Shown here in pieces: positions 27,801 through 34,453 of a stretch of 64,000 nucleotides of DNA. Origin of the DNA: Enchytraeus crypticus (Eukaryota; Annelida; Clitellata; Enchytraeida; Enchytraeidae); the NCBI GenBank assembly GCA_905160935.1, contig CAJHZI010000371.1, forward strand, positions 885,001 to 949,000. The letters run 5' to 3'. The notes beneath the pieces were generated by a model, which worked only from the letters and a program-made list of their open reading frames with translations, searched no databases and was not told the DNA's origin. Positions within the stretch are counted from its first letter, which is position 1. The number at the start of each line of letters is the position of its first letter. A program made the translations under genes and the position numbers.

Positions 27801-30800
27801 CATTCTACTTTTGCTATGTATTCTGCTGTTGATATTGTTATTCCATTTTGTCTGTCCACTAATTTTATGCTAATTAATACTTTAAGTGTATTTCTTTGCT
27901 AAATTTCTGCATATGTTCTTTGACATTCACTTTGAAATCTGTTGACATTGAGTGAAGTCTCATTTTCACGCCATCGAGCTGAGCAATTTAATTTGGTGTT
28001 GCTGCTTAGGAGCGAAGAGATCGTAAGACTGTCGAACATTGAGGATGTGCACAAAAAGAGACGTCACGACCGCGAATCAAGATTGGAAACTGTGTTGGTT
28101 AGTTTTTGATTTTTTTCATCTTCTGAAAGTTATTTGTTGACTAGGGATTATCAGGTAGAAACCCAATAATTAATAACAATTCCTGAATGAAAATACTGTT
28201 GTACTGAGGGTAGATGGAAGTGTGATATGTAGATGGAAGGGTGATATGATAAACTGAGATAGAGTAATAAGCCAGGGATGGAGCTAAGAAAGGTAACAGA
28301 CTTCAAGTATGTGGGGTCTATAATAGAGGATAATGGGAAGTTGGAAAAGGAGGTTGCTAGTAGGATTCAGGCTGGGTGGGCAAGTGGAGGGCAGCTAGTG
28401 GAGTTCTGTGTGATAAGAAAATACCACTAAGATTGAATGGCAAATTTTATAGTTCTGTGCCAGTAATGATGTATCGTTCGGATTGTTGGACACTAAAACA
28501 AGAACATCTACAGAGTTTGCATGTGGCAGAAATGAAAATGTTCGTTTAATGTGTGGTAAAGCTAGGAATGACAGAATAGAAAATGAATATGTGAGGATGA
28601 ATTTGAATGTTGAGGGGATCAGTGATAGGTTGGCTCAGTCGAGATTGAAATGGTATGGGCACATTGTGAGAAAGGCAGACGAGAATGTAGTAAAGAGAGT
28701 TTGGAGGGAAGAGCTGAATGTTAAGCTAGAGAGAGGTAGACCACAATAGTCGTGGGATGCGGTGATTAAGAAGGACATGAAAAATAAGGGATTGACTGAT
28801 GATATGGATATCATCAGTCAATCTATTATTTTTCATGCCCTTCCCTTGAATCCCAGTTTAGCTACCCTATTTTTCATGTCCTTTCCTGTGAGGGACAGAG
28901 AGGATTGGAATTCCTTTTCATATCCCGATCATATTTAAACTGGGGGCTTAAAGGAGGATGAGGACGATGATGGTGATGGTAAAGGTTGTATGTACGTTAT
29001 AGAAGAAGTTCAGCATTCAGGGTTGTATGACCCTTTTTGGTGTTCTTATTAAATAATAGAAAATAATAAAATCTGACGAGATTTTTCGCAAAATATATTG
29101 TTGATACAAATGTATTGTTGAATTGACGCTGTTATAGAAATAAAACTGTTTGCGATTTATTGCAGTATCTTGTGATATCAGATATATAATCCAAGGCTTT
29201 ACTTAAATTTCATATAAACTTTAAGCTGATTAGATATATATTAAATCAATCAGCGCCTCGAGAGTTTTAATATTTTTCTTACGAGATATGTAAGTATTTC
29301 AAGAAGACCCGTGTTATTTTCCCCGTGTTATGTCCAGGTTGTTTGAAGAATTGACCAACCGGTGACTGCACTTGTTGAAGAAGGCACTAAGATTCATACC
29401 AATATCAGAAAGGGCATCCGGTTGATGAGCGCCTAGGCTACAGAAATTCCTAAAAACTTTAAACGAATGGAAAAGTCTCAAATAGGGGATTGACTGATGA
29501 TATATGATGTAGGACAGAAAGGATTTGAGACAGTCTATTCATATGCTGACCCTAGTTAAACTGGAATTCTAGGGAAGATGGTGATGATTAAGAAGAAGAC
29601 CTAAAGCTATATATATATATATATATATATATTCTTCAGTGCACTGCCAAGTGGCACGTTTGCGGTACCTATTCATACTCAAAGTCTGCTTTCTCGCTCC
29701 ATAAGAGCACTCTTTAGATCAACAAGTTAATCCCTTCACAATCCCTTCACAAAGGCTATGCCTCATTCATACCTTATGCAGCCTATGGCTTGGGAAAATT
29801 ATGGCTTCTGAGGTGGTTTCCCGTTGCCTTCCTCAGTTAGGTGGATTAATTACCATTTAAAACTGGGGGAAAATATTTCATGGTGAGGTGGGTCCCCTCT
29901 TGCCATCCTCAGCGCCTGCCTTTAGTCGCCTCTTACGTACACACGGCAGATTGTTTGCGGTTGCCCTATTCTGCAGTGGTCCAACCACACACGAGCACAA
30001 CACGGGAAATATATATATATATATATATATATATAATGTAATCAAGTCTTTGAGCTAATGTTACTAAATGTTGCGTAAGAGAATGCTTTGAGAATATATA
30101 TCTAAATTTTTATCTTAACCTACCTGCTATTCGGCAGCGTTTTAGCGAGAGATCTGTTTACATGATTCTAATCATTTCGCTGTCATCGTGTTTCAATTAA
30201 CTCCTAAATGTTGTTTTTCAGGCGGGACGCGAAGGTCGAGACAAGTATAGTCACGGTGTTGTAAAAATGAATCCATTTGCCAGTACTTCTAATGTTCAGA
30301 AGCAGAGGCGCAAGAATTTCCAGATGGTTAAGCATAAAATTAAGGCTACAAAGGGAAAGAGATCCTATCACGATAAGAAGGTACAGTTTGTAACTGTTTA
30401 GATTAGAGCTAACCAATTTTCTGTTTTTGCGTCCTTTGAAGAAATTGTAAAAAGATGCATATGTTAATGGTCAAAAATAGTAGAATCTGATAAAGATATA
30501 TGTAATAATATAATAATATATAATAACTAATTGCAAAAATTTAAACTTCTCCCTTCTCCATGATGCTTCGAATGGTTCTTTCAAGTTTACTTTCAGTCTG
30601 TAGTGATTCGCGATAACCTCATGACAGATATATACACTCAGAAAAGTGATAATATTGGTAAAAGTTTGATTTGAAAATATTAATAATAGCCTGAGATATT
30701 CAAACTTTTTGCAGGTGTTATCACTTTTTTACTCACCCTGTATAGACCTTTTATAATATGTAGCGGTAACTGTTCACATAATAAACAAAGCCTAATGAGG

Positions 30801-31590
30801 GAGCGGGAAGGGGAGTGTGCTTATATTTCCGGCTGGCAATATTCTATATATTCCTATACCTATATTTACTATGTTTTTCGTCATTTGTTAACAGAATGGT
30901 GTTTTAAAAATTTCAAAAAAATTATATTACCATTACTTATCAAATGATGATAAACATATGTCTTGATTTACATTTAATATATGTCTAGATTGAATATCTA
31001 GAGAGGATATATTAAATTTTTACGATAAATTACGTTGCAGTTGCCAGCCACAAAACAATTAAGTTTATGATTGCACGGTGGCGCCTCCTTGCGAAAGAAA
31101 AAATATAAAGTGCGAGTTTTCAAAGTAAACACCTTTTATGTAAGGTCTATACTTATACTATGAAAATATATCTTGTATCTGCCACTTGGCAAAACTGAAG
31201 ATGAAACCTTTATATGCATTTACATCTCTTTGTGTTGCGGAAAAGGGTATAATTGATGAAGCTGCCATTTAAACATTCCTATTTCACATGTGGGGACTTA
31301 ATAGCCACGGCATTGTATTAAAATAAGGTTTTATTAGAATACATATCGAAGTATCAACGGACGAGGTACTAGATTAACATTTGTAATGATAATAGATATT
31401 TAGATGTATCTGAACTTGAAGATCTATATTTATCTTTTAAGTCAAATAGCCTGTTGTTGACTTCAACTTTTTAGAAATGCACATTTATTTCTTTTAGTTA
31501 TTCTTCATTAAATACATCTGTACTTGTATTTCACACTTTCAGGTTGCACTGACTAACGCCCTTCTGAAGAAGCTGAAAAGCAAAAGATAA
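1130..31590 (+). CDS. SDAD1: SDA1 / SDAD1 (60S ribosome biogenesis factor), 3' part, 16 exons
   Basis: SDA1 is a conserved nucleolar protein needed for maturation and export of the 60S ribosomal subunit. I joined 16 exons: 1130-1222, 6350-6427, 8572-8679, 10511-10580, 11103-11206, 11576-11633, 13185-13243, 15026-15102, 16810-16907, 20830-20906, 22040-22169, 26239-26321, 27072-27271, 28010-28097, 30222-30380, 31543-31590. They total 1530 nt (509 codons plus TAA) with every phase matching. In order the protein shows the helical block [11 protein letters not shown], an acidic DDSDDEAE tract, a lysine-rich region, [66 protein letters not shown], an acidic Ser/Asp stretch, [18 protein letters not shown] and a basic end. 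Vertebrate SDAD1 is about 690 residues, so roughly the first 180 residues lie before this window. All introns but one are GT-AG. The introns are full of transposons but no exon is disrupted, so I read the gene as functional. The family identity rests on remembered SDAD1 sequence, not a search. Confidence 0.95.
1390..1528 (+). repeat. SINE-1 copy (tRNA-derived)
   Basis: About 135 bp with a B-box GGTTCAAATCC, an A-box-like GTGGCGATGTCGG, and the tail GAAACTGACGTCAACATTAG. The same order recurs at 3.5, 17.1, 27.5, 37.1 and 44.2 kb. Confidence 0.8.
1545..2076. repeat. ~290-bp tandem (satellite-like) repeat, left part
   Basis: Two units share ACTTTAAAGTAACATAGTGC at 1676 and 1971 (295 bp apart) plus T-rich and ATTATGCAATCATTAAATT segments. 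The array resumes at 5222 after the LINE-A insertion. Confidence 0.8.
2129..2830. mobile_element. hAT element copy 1 (non-autonomous)
   Basis: 702 bp beginning CAGTGGCGGATTCAGG and ending CTGGATCCGCCCCTG (inverted ends), flanked by the exact 8-bp duplication CAACGCCT (2121-2128 and 2831-2838). 8-bp duplications and CAGNGGCGGATCCAG-type ends are typical of hAT transposons. No transposase frame remains. Confidence 0.92.
3501..3626 (-). repeat. SINE-1 copy inside LINE-A
   Basis: Minus-strand copy (complement of GGATTTGATCC B-box region, CGCCAGTGGCTCCAGCC head). It splits the LINE-A reverse-transcriptase region at a point where the 18-kb LINE copy is uninterrupted. Confidence 0.8.
5222..5575. 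repeat. ~290-bp tandem repeat, right part
   Basis: Repeats the unit found at 1545-2076 (TGCAATCATTAAATTATTCT and ACTTTAAAGTAACATAGTGC). Subtracting the LINE gives a unit of about 282-295 bp. Confidence 0.8.
5576..6349. other. SDAD1 intron, little recognisable
   Basis: AT-rich intron between the satellite and the 6350 exon. A weak block near 5890-6110 ([16 protein letters not shown] on the plus strand) may be a decayed LINE fragment, but I cannot support it. Confidence 0.3.
6350..6427 (+). CDS. SDAD1: SDAD1 exon 2 in window
   Basis: 26 codons, phase 0-0, acceptor ACAG and donor GAG|GTTTGC. Encodes [14 protein letters not shown] followed by an acidic DDSDDEAE run, matching the FFLG-plus-acidic-linker order in SDAD1. 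Confidence 0.92.
6430..6570. repeat. (TA)n microsatellite cluster
   Basis: Runs of TATATA broken by CATGTA and CATTTATAGA just after the 6350-6427 exon. Confidence 0.8.
7135..7735 (+). mobile_element. LINE-A relic, plus strand
   Basis: Fragments of the RT are visible through frameshifts: [31 protein letters not shown]-like DNA at 7530-7565, and a VRQG-like stretch near 7690. Strongly decayed. Confidence 0.7.
7865..7965 (+). repeat. 5S rRNA-derived sequence (pseudogene or SINE3 head)
   Basis: GAAGTTAAGCAACGTTGTGC then CTCGTACTTAGTGGATGACC and CACCTTGGAAAACCAAGTG follow the 3' half of animal 5S rRNA (AGTTAAGC internal promoter A box, GATGGGAGACC-like C box, CCTGGGAATACCAGG). The 5' half is barely recognisable, so it is not a working 5S gene. 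Confidence 0.75.
8572..8679 (+). CDS. SDAD1: SDAD1 exon 3 in window (lysine-rich)
   Basis: 36 codons, phase 0-0, acceptor TTTCAG and donor AAAG|GTAAAG. Encodes a strongly basic helix ([20 protein letters not shown]), corresponding to the Lys-rich segment after the acidic tract and probably part of a nuclear/nucleolar targeting region. The spacing to the next conserved block equals that of the human protein. Confidence 0.9.
9060..9612 (-). mobile_element. LINE-A 3' fragment
   Basis: The minus strand encodes [40 protein letters not shown] and [18 protein letters not shown], equivalent to the RT thumb/C-terminal region of the 18-kb copy, then untranslated 3' sequence. 5' truncated. Confidence 0.8.
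10511..10580 (+). CDS. SDAD1: SDAD1 exon 4 in window
   Basis: 70 nt starting in phase 0 and ending after one base of a codon. Encodes [20 protein letters not shown] plus DSQ. The FNFSAIHL motif is a family hallmark. Donor CAAG|GTAAGC is near consensus. Confidence 0.95.
11103..11206 (+). CDS. SDAD1: SDAD1 exon 5 in window
   Basis: 104 nt beginning with two bases that complete a Glu codon. Encodes [20 protein letters not shown] then [14 protein letters not shown], part of the ARM/HEAT-like helical core. Donor CAG|GTTCAT. Confidence 0.95.
11576..11633 (+). CDS. SDAD1: SDAD1 exon 6 in window
   Basis: 58 nt, phase 0 in, one base left over. Encodes [19 protein letters not shown], the FYPFLQRFLQPHQ block of the family. 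Donor AAAG|GTATAT. Confidence 0.93.
12262..12640 (-). mobile_element. LINE-A variant 3' end
   Basis: Same 3' layout as LINE-A (ATTCTATCTT-, CTTGATCTTCCC-, AACCATCCCCTCTTAGATCA) but closer to the copy at 57.8 kb, suggesting a sister subfamily. Confidence 0.6.
12771..12886. repeat. (CT)n microsatellite
   Basis: About 115 bp of almost pure CT with rare CCC or ATCT interruptions. Confidence 0.98.
13185..13243 (+). CDS. SDAD1: SDAD1 exon 7 in window
   Basis: 59 nt starting with two bases that complete Glu. Encodes [19 protein letters not shown], a close match to the family. Acceptor TTTTAG, donor GAG|GTAAGC. Confidence 0.95.
13244..15025. other. SDAD1 intron, no recognised elements
   Basis: AT-rich intron. 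A short duplicated TTTATTACCTTATGG tract occurs near 13875-13920. I see no exon, transposon or RNA gene. Confidence 0.4.
15026..15102 (+). CDS. SDAD1: SDAD1 exon 8 in window
   Basis: 77 nt, phase 0 in, two bases over. Encodes [20 protein letters not shown] then EVMAV. Donor TGG|GTAAGT. Confidence 0.95.
15640..16015 (+). mobile_element. LINE-B endonuclease fragment
   Basis: Plus-strand frame with [20 protein letters not shown] and [11 protein letters not shown] matches the endonuclease of LINE-B at 41.2 kb (CTLHVVSVYRPPSS). Lacks RT; decayed. Confidence 0.8.
16335..16402 (-). repeat. R1 fragment
   Basis: GTTGTGAAGGGATTAACTTG and TTGATCTATGGAGAG match the complement of R1. Confidence 0.6.
16810..16907 (+). 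CDS. SDAD1: SDAD1 exon 9 in window (GC donor)
   Basis: 98 nt: one base completes Gly, then [20 protein letters not shown] and [12 protein letters not shown], ending with one base of a Gly codon. The frame of the next exon ([13 protein letters not shown]) forces the junction CAAAG|GCATGT, so this intron starts with GC rather than GT. Confidence 0.93.
17110..17235 (-). repeat. SINE-1 copy
   Basis: Minus-strand copy: GCTAGTGTTAACATCAGTTT tail, CCCAGGATTTGAACC (B box complement) and CGTCACTGGCTCCAGCC head. Confidence 0.85.
17371..19735 (-). mobile_element. LINE-A, longest copy in the window
   Basis: Minus-strand non-LTR retrotransposon of about 2.4 kb, 5' truncated in the endonuclease. Order from the 5' side: endonuclease end ([20 protein letters not shown]) at about 19530-19730, a linker frame 19531-19130, then the RT frame 18953-17709. 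The 3' region ends with a hairpin around CTGCCTACTGGCAG and a (GA)n tail at 17371-17385. Frames are interrupted between endonuclease and RT. Confidence 0.92.
17709..18953 (-). CDS. LINE-A reverse transcriptase (open, 414 codons)
   Basis: Reverse transcriptase domain of the LINE at 17371-19735. Visible motifs: [20 protein letters not shown] (palm entry), [17 protein letters not shown] (motif A with its Asp), [15 protein letters not shown] (motif B), [12 protein letters not shown] (catalytic FADD), [31 protein letters not shown] and the C-terminal [14 protein letters not shown] shared with many invertebrate LINEs. Frame-preserving length suggests a fairly recent insertion, but it lacks an intact upstream endonuclease and is unlikely to be autonomous. 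It lies in the GC-AG intron of SDAD1. Confidence 0.93.
   Translation of the reverse strand: MYDKAGKPVQEDFKIEENIIEDDKRGPDLMKEEIYSAINSTKKGKAAGIDEITTEFLNILEGETLNKLMEVCMEVYNSGIWPDDFTKSVMIPIPKKANAVECSDYRTISLIPHASKISFKTVNNRMQSKAEMILSKTQFGFRKGCGTKEAIGVMWVLCERSLEDGNDVFVCFVDFEKVFDRIDWITIMNILKRLGIDWRDRRLILNLYMNQRAVIKIQQEYSEGEIGHGVRQGCSISLLLFNIDAEAMMEEAMEDLEEGIKVGGNLIQDVRFADDQGMVAGREIGLQKIMNRMNATALRYGMKINIKRTKVMRVSNNKGEVNITINGTKLEQVRSFKYLGHTITDDGKCETEICSRIAQAKAAFGSRKELLTKSLKKDTKIKIVKTLVWTTLLYGCETWTLRKENIRKLEALEM
20398..20446. repeat. Tandem duplication of 23-24 bp
   Basis: TATCCTCCTCCTCGAATAGTTTT occurs twice head to tail. Confidence 0.9.
20830..20906 (+). CDS. SDAD1: SDAD1 exon 10 in window
   Basis: 77 nt: two bases complete Gly, then [20 protein letters not shown] and NHTDR, phase 0 out. 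Matches the ARTLIQLFRTLNP block. Donor AGA|GTATGT. Confidence 0.93.
20907..22039. other. SDAD1 intron, no recognised elements
   Basis: AT-rich intron of about 1.1 kb between two SDAD1 exons. No open frame or known repeat is recognisable. Confidence 0.4.
22040..22169 (+). CDS. SDAD1: SDAD1 exon 11 in window
   Basis: 130 nt, phase 0 in, one base over. Encodes [36 protein letters not shown] and DENNEEQ. The GKPTEA and DYxPGAEVL motifs identify it. Donor CAAG|GTAAAA. Confidence 0.95.
22316..22361. repeat. Tandem duplication ~21 bp
   Basis: TTGATTATGAGGATGGTCC is followed at once by TTGATTATGAGGATGGTTC. Confidence 0.9.
22509..22920 (-). mobile_element. LINE-A 3' end, broken
   Basis: TTAGTGCACTGCCCACTGGC and the following CCATGGTATATAACGCC (22519-22562) are the LINE-A 3' terminus in antisense; a second piece at 22836-22920 holds the next block (TTCCATTCTGCCTTCTATGT). 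The stretch between them is not LINE-A. Confidence 0.75.
22925..24265 (-). mobile_element. LINE-B (CR1/L2-like) RT copy, minus strand
   Basis: Encodes [40 protein letters not shown] (motif A), [18 protein letters not shown] (motif B) and [12 protein letters not shown] (motif C), then [20 protein letters not shown] in another frame after a break near 23640. The 3' side ends in a (CAA)n-type tail at 22930. 5' truncated near 24265. CR1/L2-type assignment is from the [12 protein letters not shown] and GVxLDxxLSF motifs. Confidence 0.9.
24404..24545 (-). mobile_element. LINE-A internal 3' fragment
   Basis: AACTGTCTATCTGTACCAAC and the CCATTCTTCTCCATATCCAC stretch correspond to 17625-17760 of the long LINE-A copy. 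Confidence 0.7.
24546..24872 (+). mobile_element. L2/CR1-like LINE 3' end (LINE-F)
   Basis: Plus-strand frame [20 protein letters not shown] then [15 protein letters not shown] is the classic end of CR1/L2-type RT proteins. The 3' untranslated part holds GGGGACGTCCTTGACATCTC and GACGAGGAAACTGACGTTAG followed by an ATT-rich tail. This tail is closely like the 3' end of SINE-1. Confidence 0.8.
24875..25150. mobile_element. Two LINE-A fragments in opposite orientation
   Basis: 24875-24965 is minus-strand LINE-A (complement of GTGGACCACGCTACTAT region); 24966-25150 is plus-strand 3' end (TTATATGCCATGGACCTGCC then AGTAGGCAGTGCACTAA and GAGAGA). A head-to-head join from independent insertions or inversion. 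Confidence 0.75.
25996..26125. repeat. Three imperfect ~40-bp tandem units
   Basis: GCTATTTTATCACAA recurs three times, each followed by a TTAGCTGAAAGACT-like or related segment, about 110 bp before an SDAD1 exon. Confidence 0.85.
26239..26321 (+). CDS. SDAD1: SDAD1 exon 12 in window (acidic)
   Basis: 83 nt: two bases complete Asp, then [20 protein letters not shown] and SSDEQHL, phase 0 out. This is the Ser/Asp/Glu-rich segment of the family; a likely phosphorylation-rich linker (inference). Donor CTG|GTACTT. Confidence 0.9.
27072..27271 (+). CDS. SDAD1: SDAD1 exon 13 in window
   Basis: 200 nt, phase 0 in, two bases over. Carries [20 protein letters not shown] and QEDFKKIQ, then a basic RKRRAAEEP stretch. 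The donor chosen is TATGA|GTATGC, because only this one joins in frame to the next exon ([16 protein letters not shown]). Confidence 0.92.
27340..27475 (+). mobile_element. LINE-F 3' tail fragment
   Basis: GATTGGGGACGTCCCTGACA and GTGAGGAAACGGACGTTAAA followed by ATTATTGCTATTATT match the LINE-F 3' end at 24800-24870. Confidence 0.7.
27509..27645 (+). repeat. SINE-1 copy
   Basis: Head TTGGCTAGAGCCAATTGCGA, B box GGGTTCAAATCCTGG, tail GATGAAACTTGCGTTAAA. Confidence 0.8.
28010..28097 (+). CDS. SDAD1: SDAD1 exon 14 in window
   Basis: 88 nt: one base completes Glu, then [20 protein letters not shown] and RESRLETVL, phase 0 out. Equivalent to LSLRDIERLHKK in human SDAD1. Donor TTG|GTTAGT. Confidence 0.92.
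28250..28990 (+). mobile_element. LINE-E 3' end with fold-back
   Basis: Plus-strand protein pieces [20 protein letters not shown] and [15 protein letters not shown] are typical of the C-terminus of LINE RT proteins. A near-perfect inverted repeat (arms about 28776-28805 and 28806-28837) centred on GATATGGATATC follows, then a second partial 3' end and a (GATGAT)-like tail. Confidence 0.75.
29480..29600 (+). mobile_element. LINE-E 3' tail fragment
   Basis: GGGGATTGACTGATGATATA and GGACAGAAAGGATTTGAGAC match the LINE-E 3' end, closing with a GATGGTGATGAT tail. Confidence 0.65.
29608..29632. repeat. (TA)n microsatellite abutting R1
   Basis: Pure TA run joined directly to the R1 terminus. Confidence 0.9.
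29634..30005 (+). repeat. R1 dispersed repeat, near full length
   Basis: Starts CAGTGCACTGCCAAGTGGCA, contains GAGGTGGTTTCCCGTTGCCT, AGTCGCCTCTTACGTACAC, TTGCGGTTGCCCTATTCTGC and ends AACACGGG before a second (TA)n. About 370 bp. Other copies: 630, 16335, 36090, 48990, 51016 and 63585. Confidence 0.85.
30222..30380 (+). CDS. SDAD1: SDAD1 exon 15 in window
   Basis: 53 codons, phase 0-0. Encodes [20 protein letters not shown], then [20 protein letters not shown] and a lysine-rich end. NPFASTSN and KNFQMV match the conserved C-terminal signature. Acceptor TTTTCAG, donor AAG|GTACAG. Confidence 0.95.
30381..31542. other. Last SDAD1 intron, no recognised elements
   Basis: About 1.2 kb of AT-rich sequence without a recognisable gene or transposon. 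Confidence 0.4.
31543..31590 (+). CDS. SDAD1: SDAD1 last exon, stop TAA
   Basis: 15 codons plus TAA encoding [15 protein letters not shown], the basic tail of the protein (human LALRDALLKKRKR). Confidence 0.93.
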   Translation, partial: VALTNALLKKLKSKR

Positions 31591-31605
31591 AGATAAGAAA
31601 TCCAG

Positions 31606-31611
31606 AATAAA
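31606..31611 (+). terminator. Candidate poly(A) signal for SDAD1
   Basis: A canonical AATAAA lies 16 nt after the SDAD1 stop codon, which would give a very short 3' UTR. A large CT/TA microsatellite starts about 80 bp further on. Confidence 0.5.
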
Positions 31612-31691
31612 TTGGGTTTTTTAAAGTAGTATTGCATTATATTGGACCGACTTCTGTACTGAACAACATAGATATACACATATTTGTGTAT

Positions 31692-31845
<154 letters not shown>

Positions 31846-31918
31846 TAGCGAACTAGGTAATATATAATAATATGCAGTATACCTGTATAAGTAGTATATA
31901 TACATATACTACATATAT

Positions 31919-31969
31919 GTATACATGCATGCATGCATACTATCTGAGTATGCATGCATGCATGTATAC
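31919..31969. repeat. Perfect 22-bp inverted repeat with 7-nt loop
   Basis: Left arm GTATACATGCATGCATGCAT plus AC (31919-31940), loop TATCTGA, right arm the exact complement (31948-31969). It could form a cruciform or RNA hairpin. Confidence 0.9.
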
Positions 31970-32458
31970 GTGGTTTATTTAACAAGCATTCTTGGTTTAA
32001 AATGTAATAGACTATTAGTGTTTAGCTTGAAGAAATAAATATGGCTTCTCTAATTGTTTTCTCTAAGTCGTATCTTAAGAATCGGGTAGTATACGTTAGG
32101 ACTGTCATGTAGTGACTCGACATGAGAATTGTGTCACTAAGTCTGTTAAAGCCAAATAATTTGAATAAGGAATTTTCGGACAAAGAAGCCTTTGACAGCG
32201 TTAATTCCATGCATAAATACAAATAGTAGTAGTATGCACTTCTGGGCACCGATGTGTGCAACACTTGCAATCGTAGGTACGGGAAAAAGAAAGCAGCACA
32301 CTAGTCCCAAATAAATTGAAAGATACTTAACTTGAAGATTGTTGTAGGGCTGCCTCACTAAAGCGGCCATTAAGATTTTGTAGATGCAGACTAAAGCTAA
32401 GTTAAAGCTGTAGACGCGCTCGCTTAGAAATTTACCTAATCACTCCGCGAGGATCTAG

Positions 32459-32596
32459 CGTCCGGTTCCTCGTCCGAAGGTGATATCAGGCATTAATTAG
32501 TTAACGTCCGGTTCCTCGTCCGAAGGTGATGTTAGGCATTAATTAGTTAACTACTGGTTCCTCGCCTGAAAGCCATGACAGGCGTTAATTAATTAA
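32459..32596. repeat. 46-bp tandem repeat, three units
   Basis: Units start at 32459, 32505 and 32551: CGTCCGGTTCCTCGTCCGAA ... GCATTAATTAGTTAA. Units 1 and 2 differ at about three bases; unit 3 is more diverged. Confidence 0.95.
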
Positions 32597-32599
32597 GTC

Positions 32600-34065
32600 G
32601 TAACCGTTTGAACGGTGCTCATCAAGCAACGATTGTAAGAATAATAACTTATTATTACGTAGAAAGCGATAGAATAAGCAACATAAAATGCTCTAAACAA
32701 TCACAATTATACGGCACATGAAAAGTTATACAATTATGCATGTCTGGACTAGTTTAAGCCTGCTAGTTTAATGGGAAAACTACTCTTTAGCAAATAACTT
32801 CTAAAATAGGAATTGAAGGAATATAATCAACATTAAATTCTATTCCAAAAAGTTACAGTAACGTACTCGAGCAGGGATAGGCAGATTAGGGGAGGAGGGA
32901 CCGGGGGGGGGGGGCATAGGTAGCATTACGAAATGTATGAAACATGATAGTCAGCATTTTTACGTTTGTTACTCATCAACCATGAGTCGTTAAATCTGTG
33001 GCCCTCTCGTTCTACCTATTCTGAAGATTTATTTTTTATATTAGGCGTAATCATCTACATTGTCAAAAGTAAACTGTAAGCATAAACGCAATTGTATTTT
33101 GGAAACCCTCTACTTATTCTCTACTTGTGGCTTAACCACGAGAACGGGTGGACCAACTCAGCTAGGAGTAAGAGAGACAGCAAGTGAGAGAAGCTTGACA
33201 AAATAGAGACTGAATGGTTAACAGCACTAGATCACATGACGAAGGCTGGTGGTCACATCACAATGGTAGTTGTATTACCACTGGATATATAATTATTACA
33301 CATGTTTAATTTTGTATTTTAAATTCAGTTCTCTTTCATAACGCTAATATCTGCATTCCTCAATGGAGATATTGAAACAGGATTCTAACCCTGAGTTTTA
33401 TAAGTGAATTTGGTGAATAAAGGTCATATATAGATAAGTGTGTCATAAACAATACCAATGGGGTTGTCACCAGGTTTTAAAGTTTAATCTTTAAATGTGG
33501 GAAACTAGGAGCACTAGTGTTTCTGTTTAGTCGTTATGTGGGTGATTAATTAATTATTGAATCAATCAAATATATTAGATCTAATAATTGAATCGCTTTG
33601 TGGTGACAAACTTCAGTATATAGTTTAGAGAAATTGCTATTCGATACAAAACTTTCTAGTTACGTTGAACGTTAATTCATTCCTAAAATACAACAGAAGA
33701 TAGCAAATTATAATAAGCGTAGGAAGCACAGACAAACATAATACACGTATTACATATATAATATCTGTTTTACATTCTAGCACTGCGAATAATAAGTAAA
33801 TAGGCCTTCTCAAAACCATTCCGAACTGTTCAGGTTCATTAACAGTAGGTTTACTTGGCTAATTTATTTGTAACTTATTTTAAAGTATTTAATTCAGATA
33901 AGATTAGCAATACTATACAAACAGTATATATAAATATATATACATGTATATATATTTATATATATATGTATGTATATATATATATATATATAACAAGCAA
34001 TAAGATTAATTTTTCGTTGTAGGAAGTGATACTTCTAACACACTATGTTGCACATTTACGGAACA
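32600..34065. other. Intergenic AT-rich DNA
   Basis: Includes a G run with a GGACCGGGG start near 32900 and (TA)n near 33930-33992. No supported gene or transposon. Confidence 0.4.
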
Positions 34066-34073
34066 TATAAAAG

Positions 34074-34453
34074 CAGAGACGGATCCAGGGGGAATGGCTC
34101 GATTCCCTCCCCCCCTTAGGGAACACTGTTCTCTCTAGAACTTCCTCATTTGTAACCCTTTGAGTCCAGTTAATCCTCACCATTCTTCTCCAAATCCACA
34201 TTTCTAATGCATCCAGTTTCCTAATATCTTCCTTCCGTAAAGGCCATGTTTCACATCCATACAATAGCGTGGTCCAAATCAAAGTTTTCACTATCTTTAT
34301 CTTTGTGTCTTTCTCTAGACTTTTTGTTAAACGTTCTTTCCTATTACCAAGGGCCGCTTTTGCTTGTGCAATCCTACTGCATATTTCAGTCTCACATTTT
34401 CCTACTATCCAAAACAATTTCGGACTCTTTAATAATGTCCGCATCCGTCCCTG
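34074..34453. mobile_element. hAT-type element carrying a LINE-A segment
   Basis: Begins CAGAGACGGATCCAGG and ends GCATCCGTCCCTG (inverted ends). It is flanked by TATAAAAG (34066-34073) and TATAAAAT (34454-34461), a 7/8 target duplication. The interior 34127-34410 is minus-strand LINE-A ([40 protein letters not shown]) lacking both LINE ends. Confidence 0.75.

Noticed and set aside
28483-28749. 88-codon frame as a host gene
   Set aside because: The [20 protein letters not shown] sequence is the C-terminal signature of LINE proteins and recurs at 35.0 kb.
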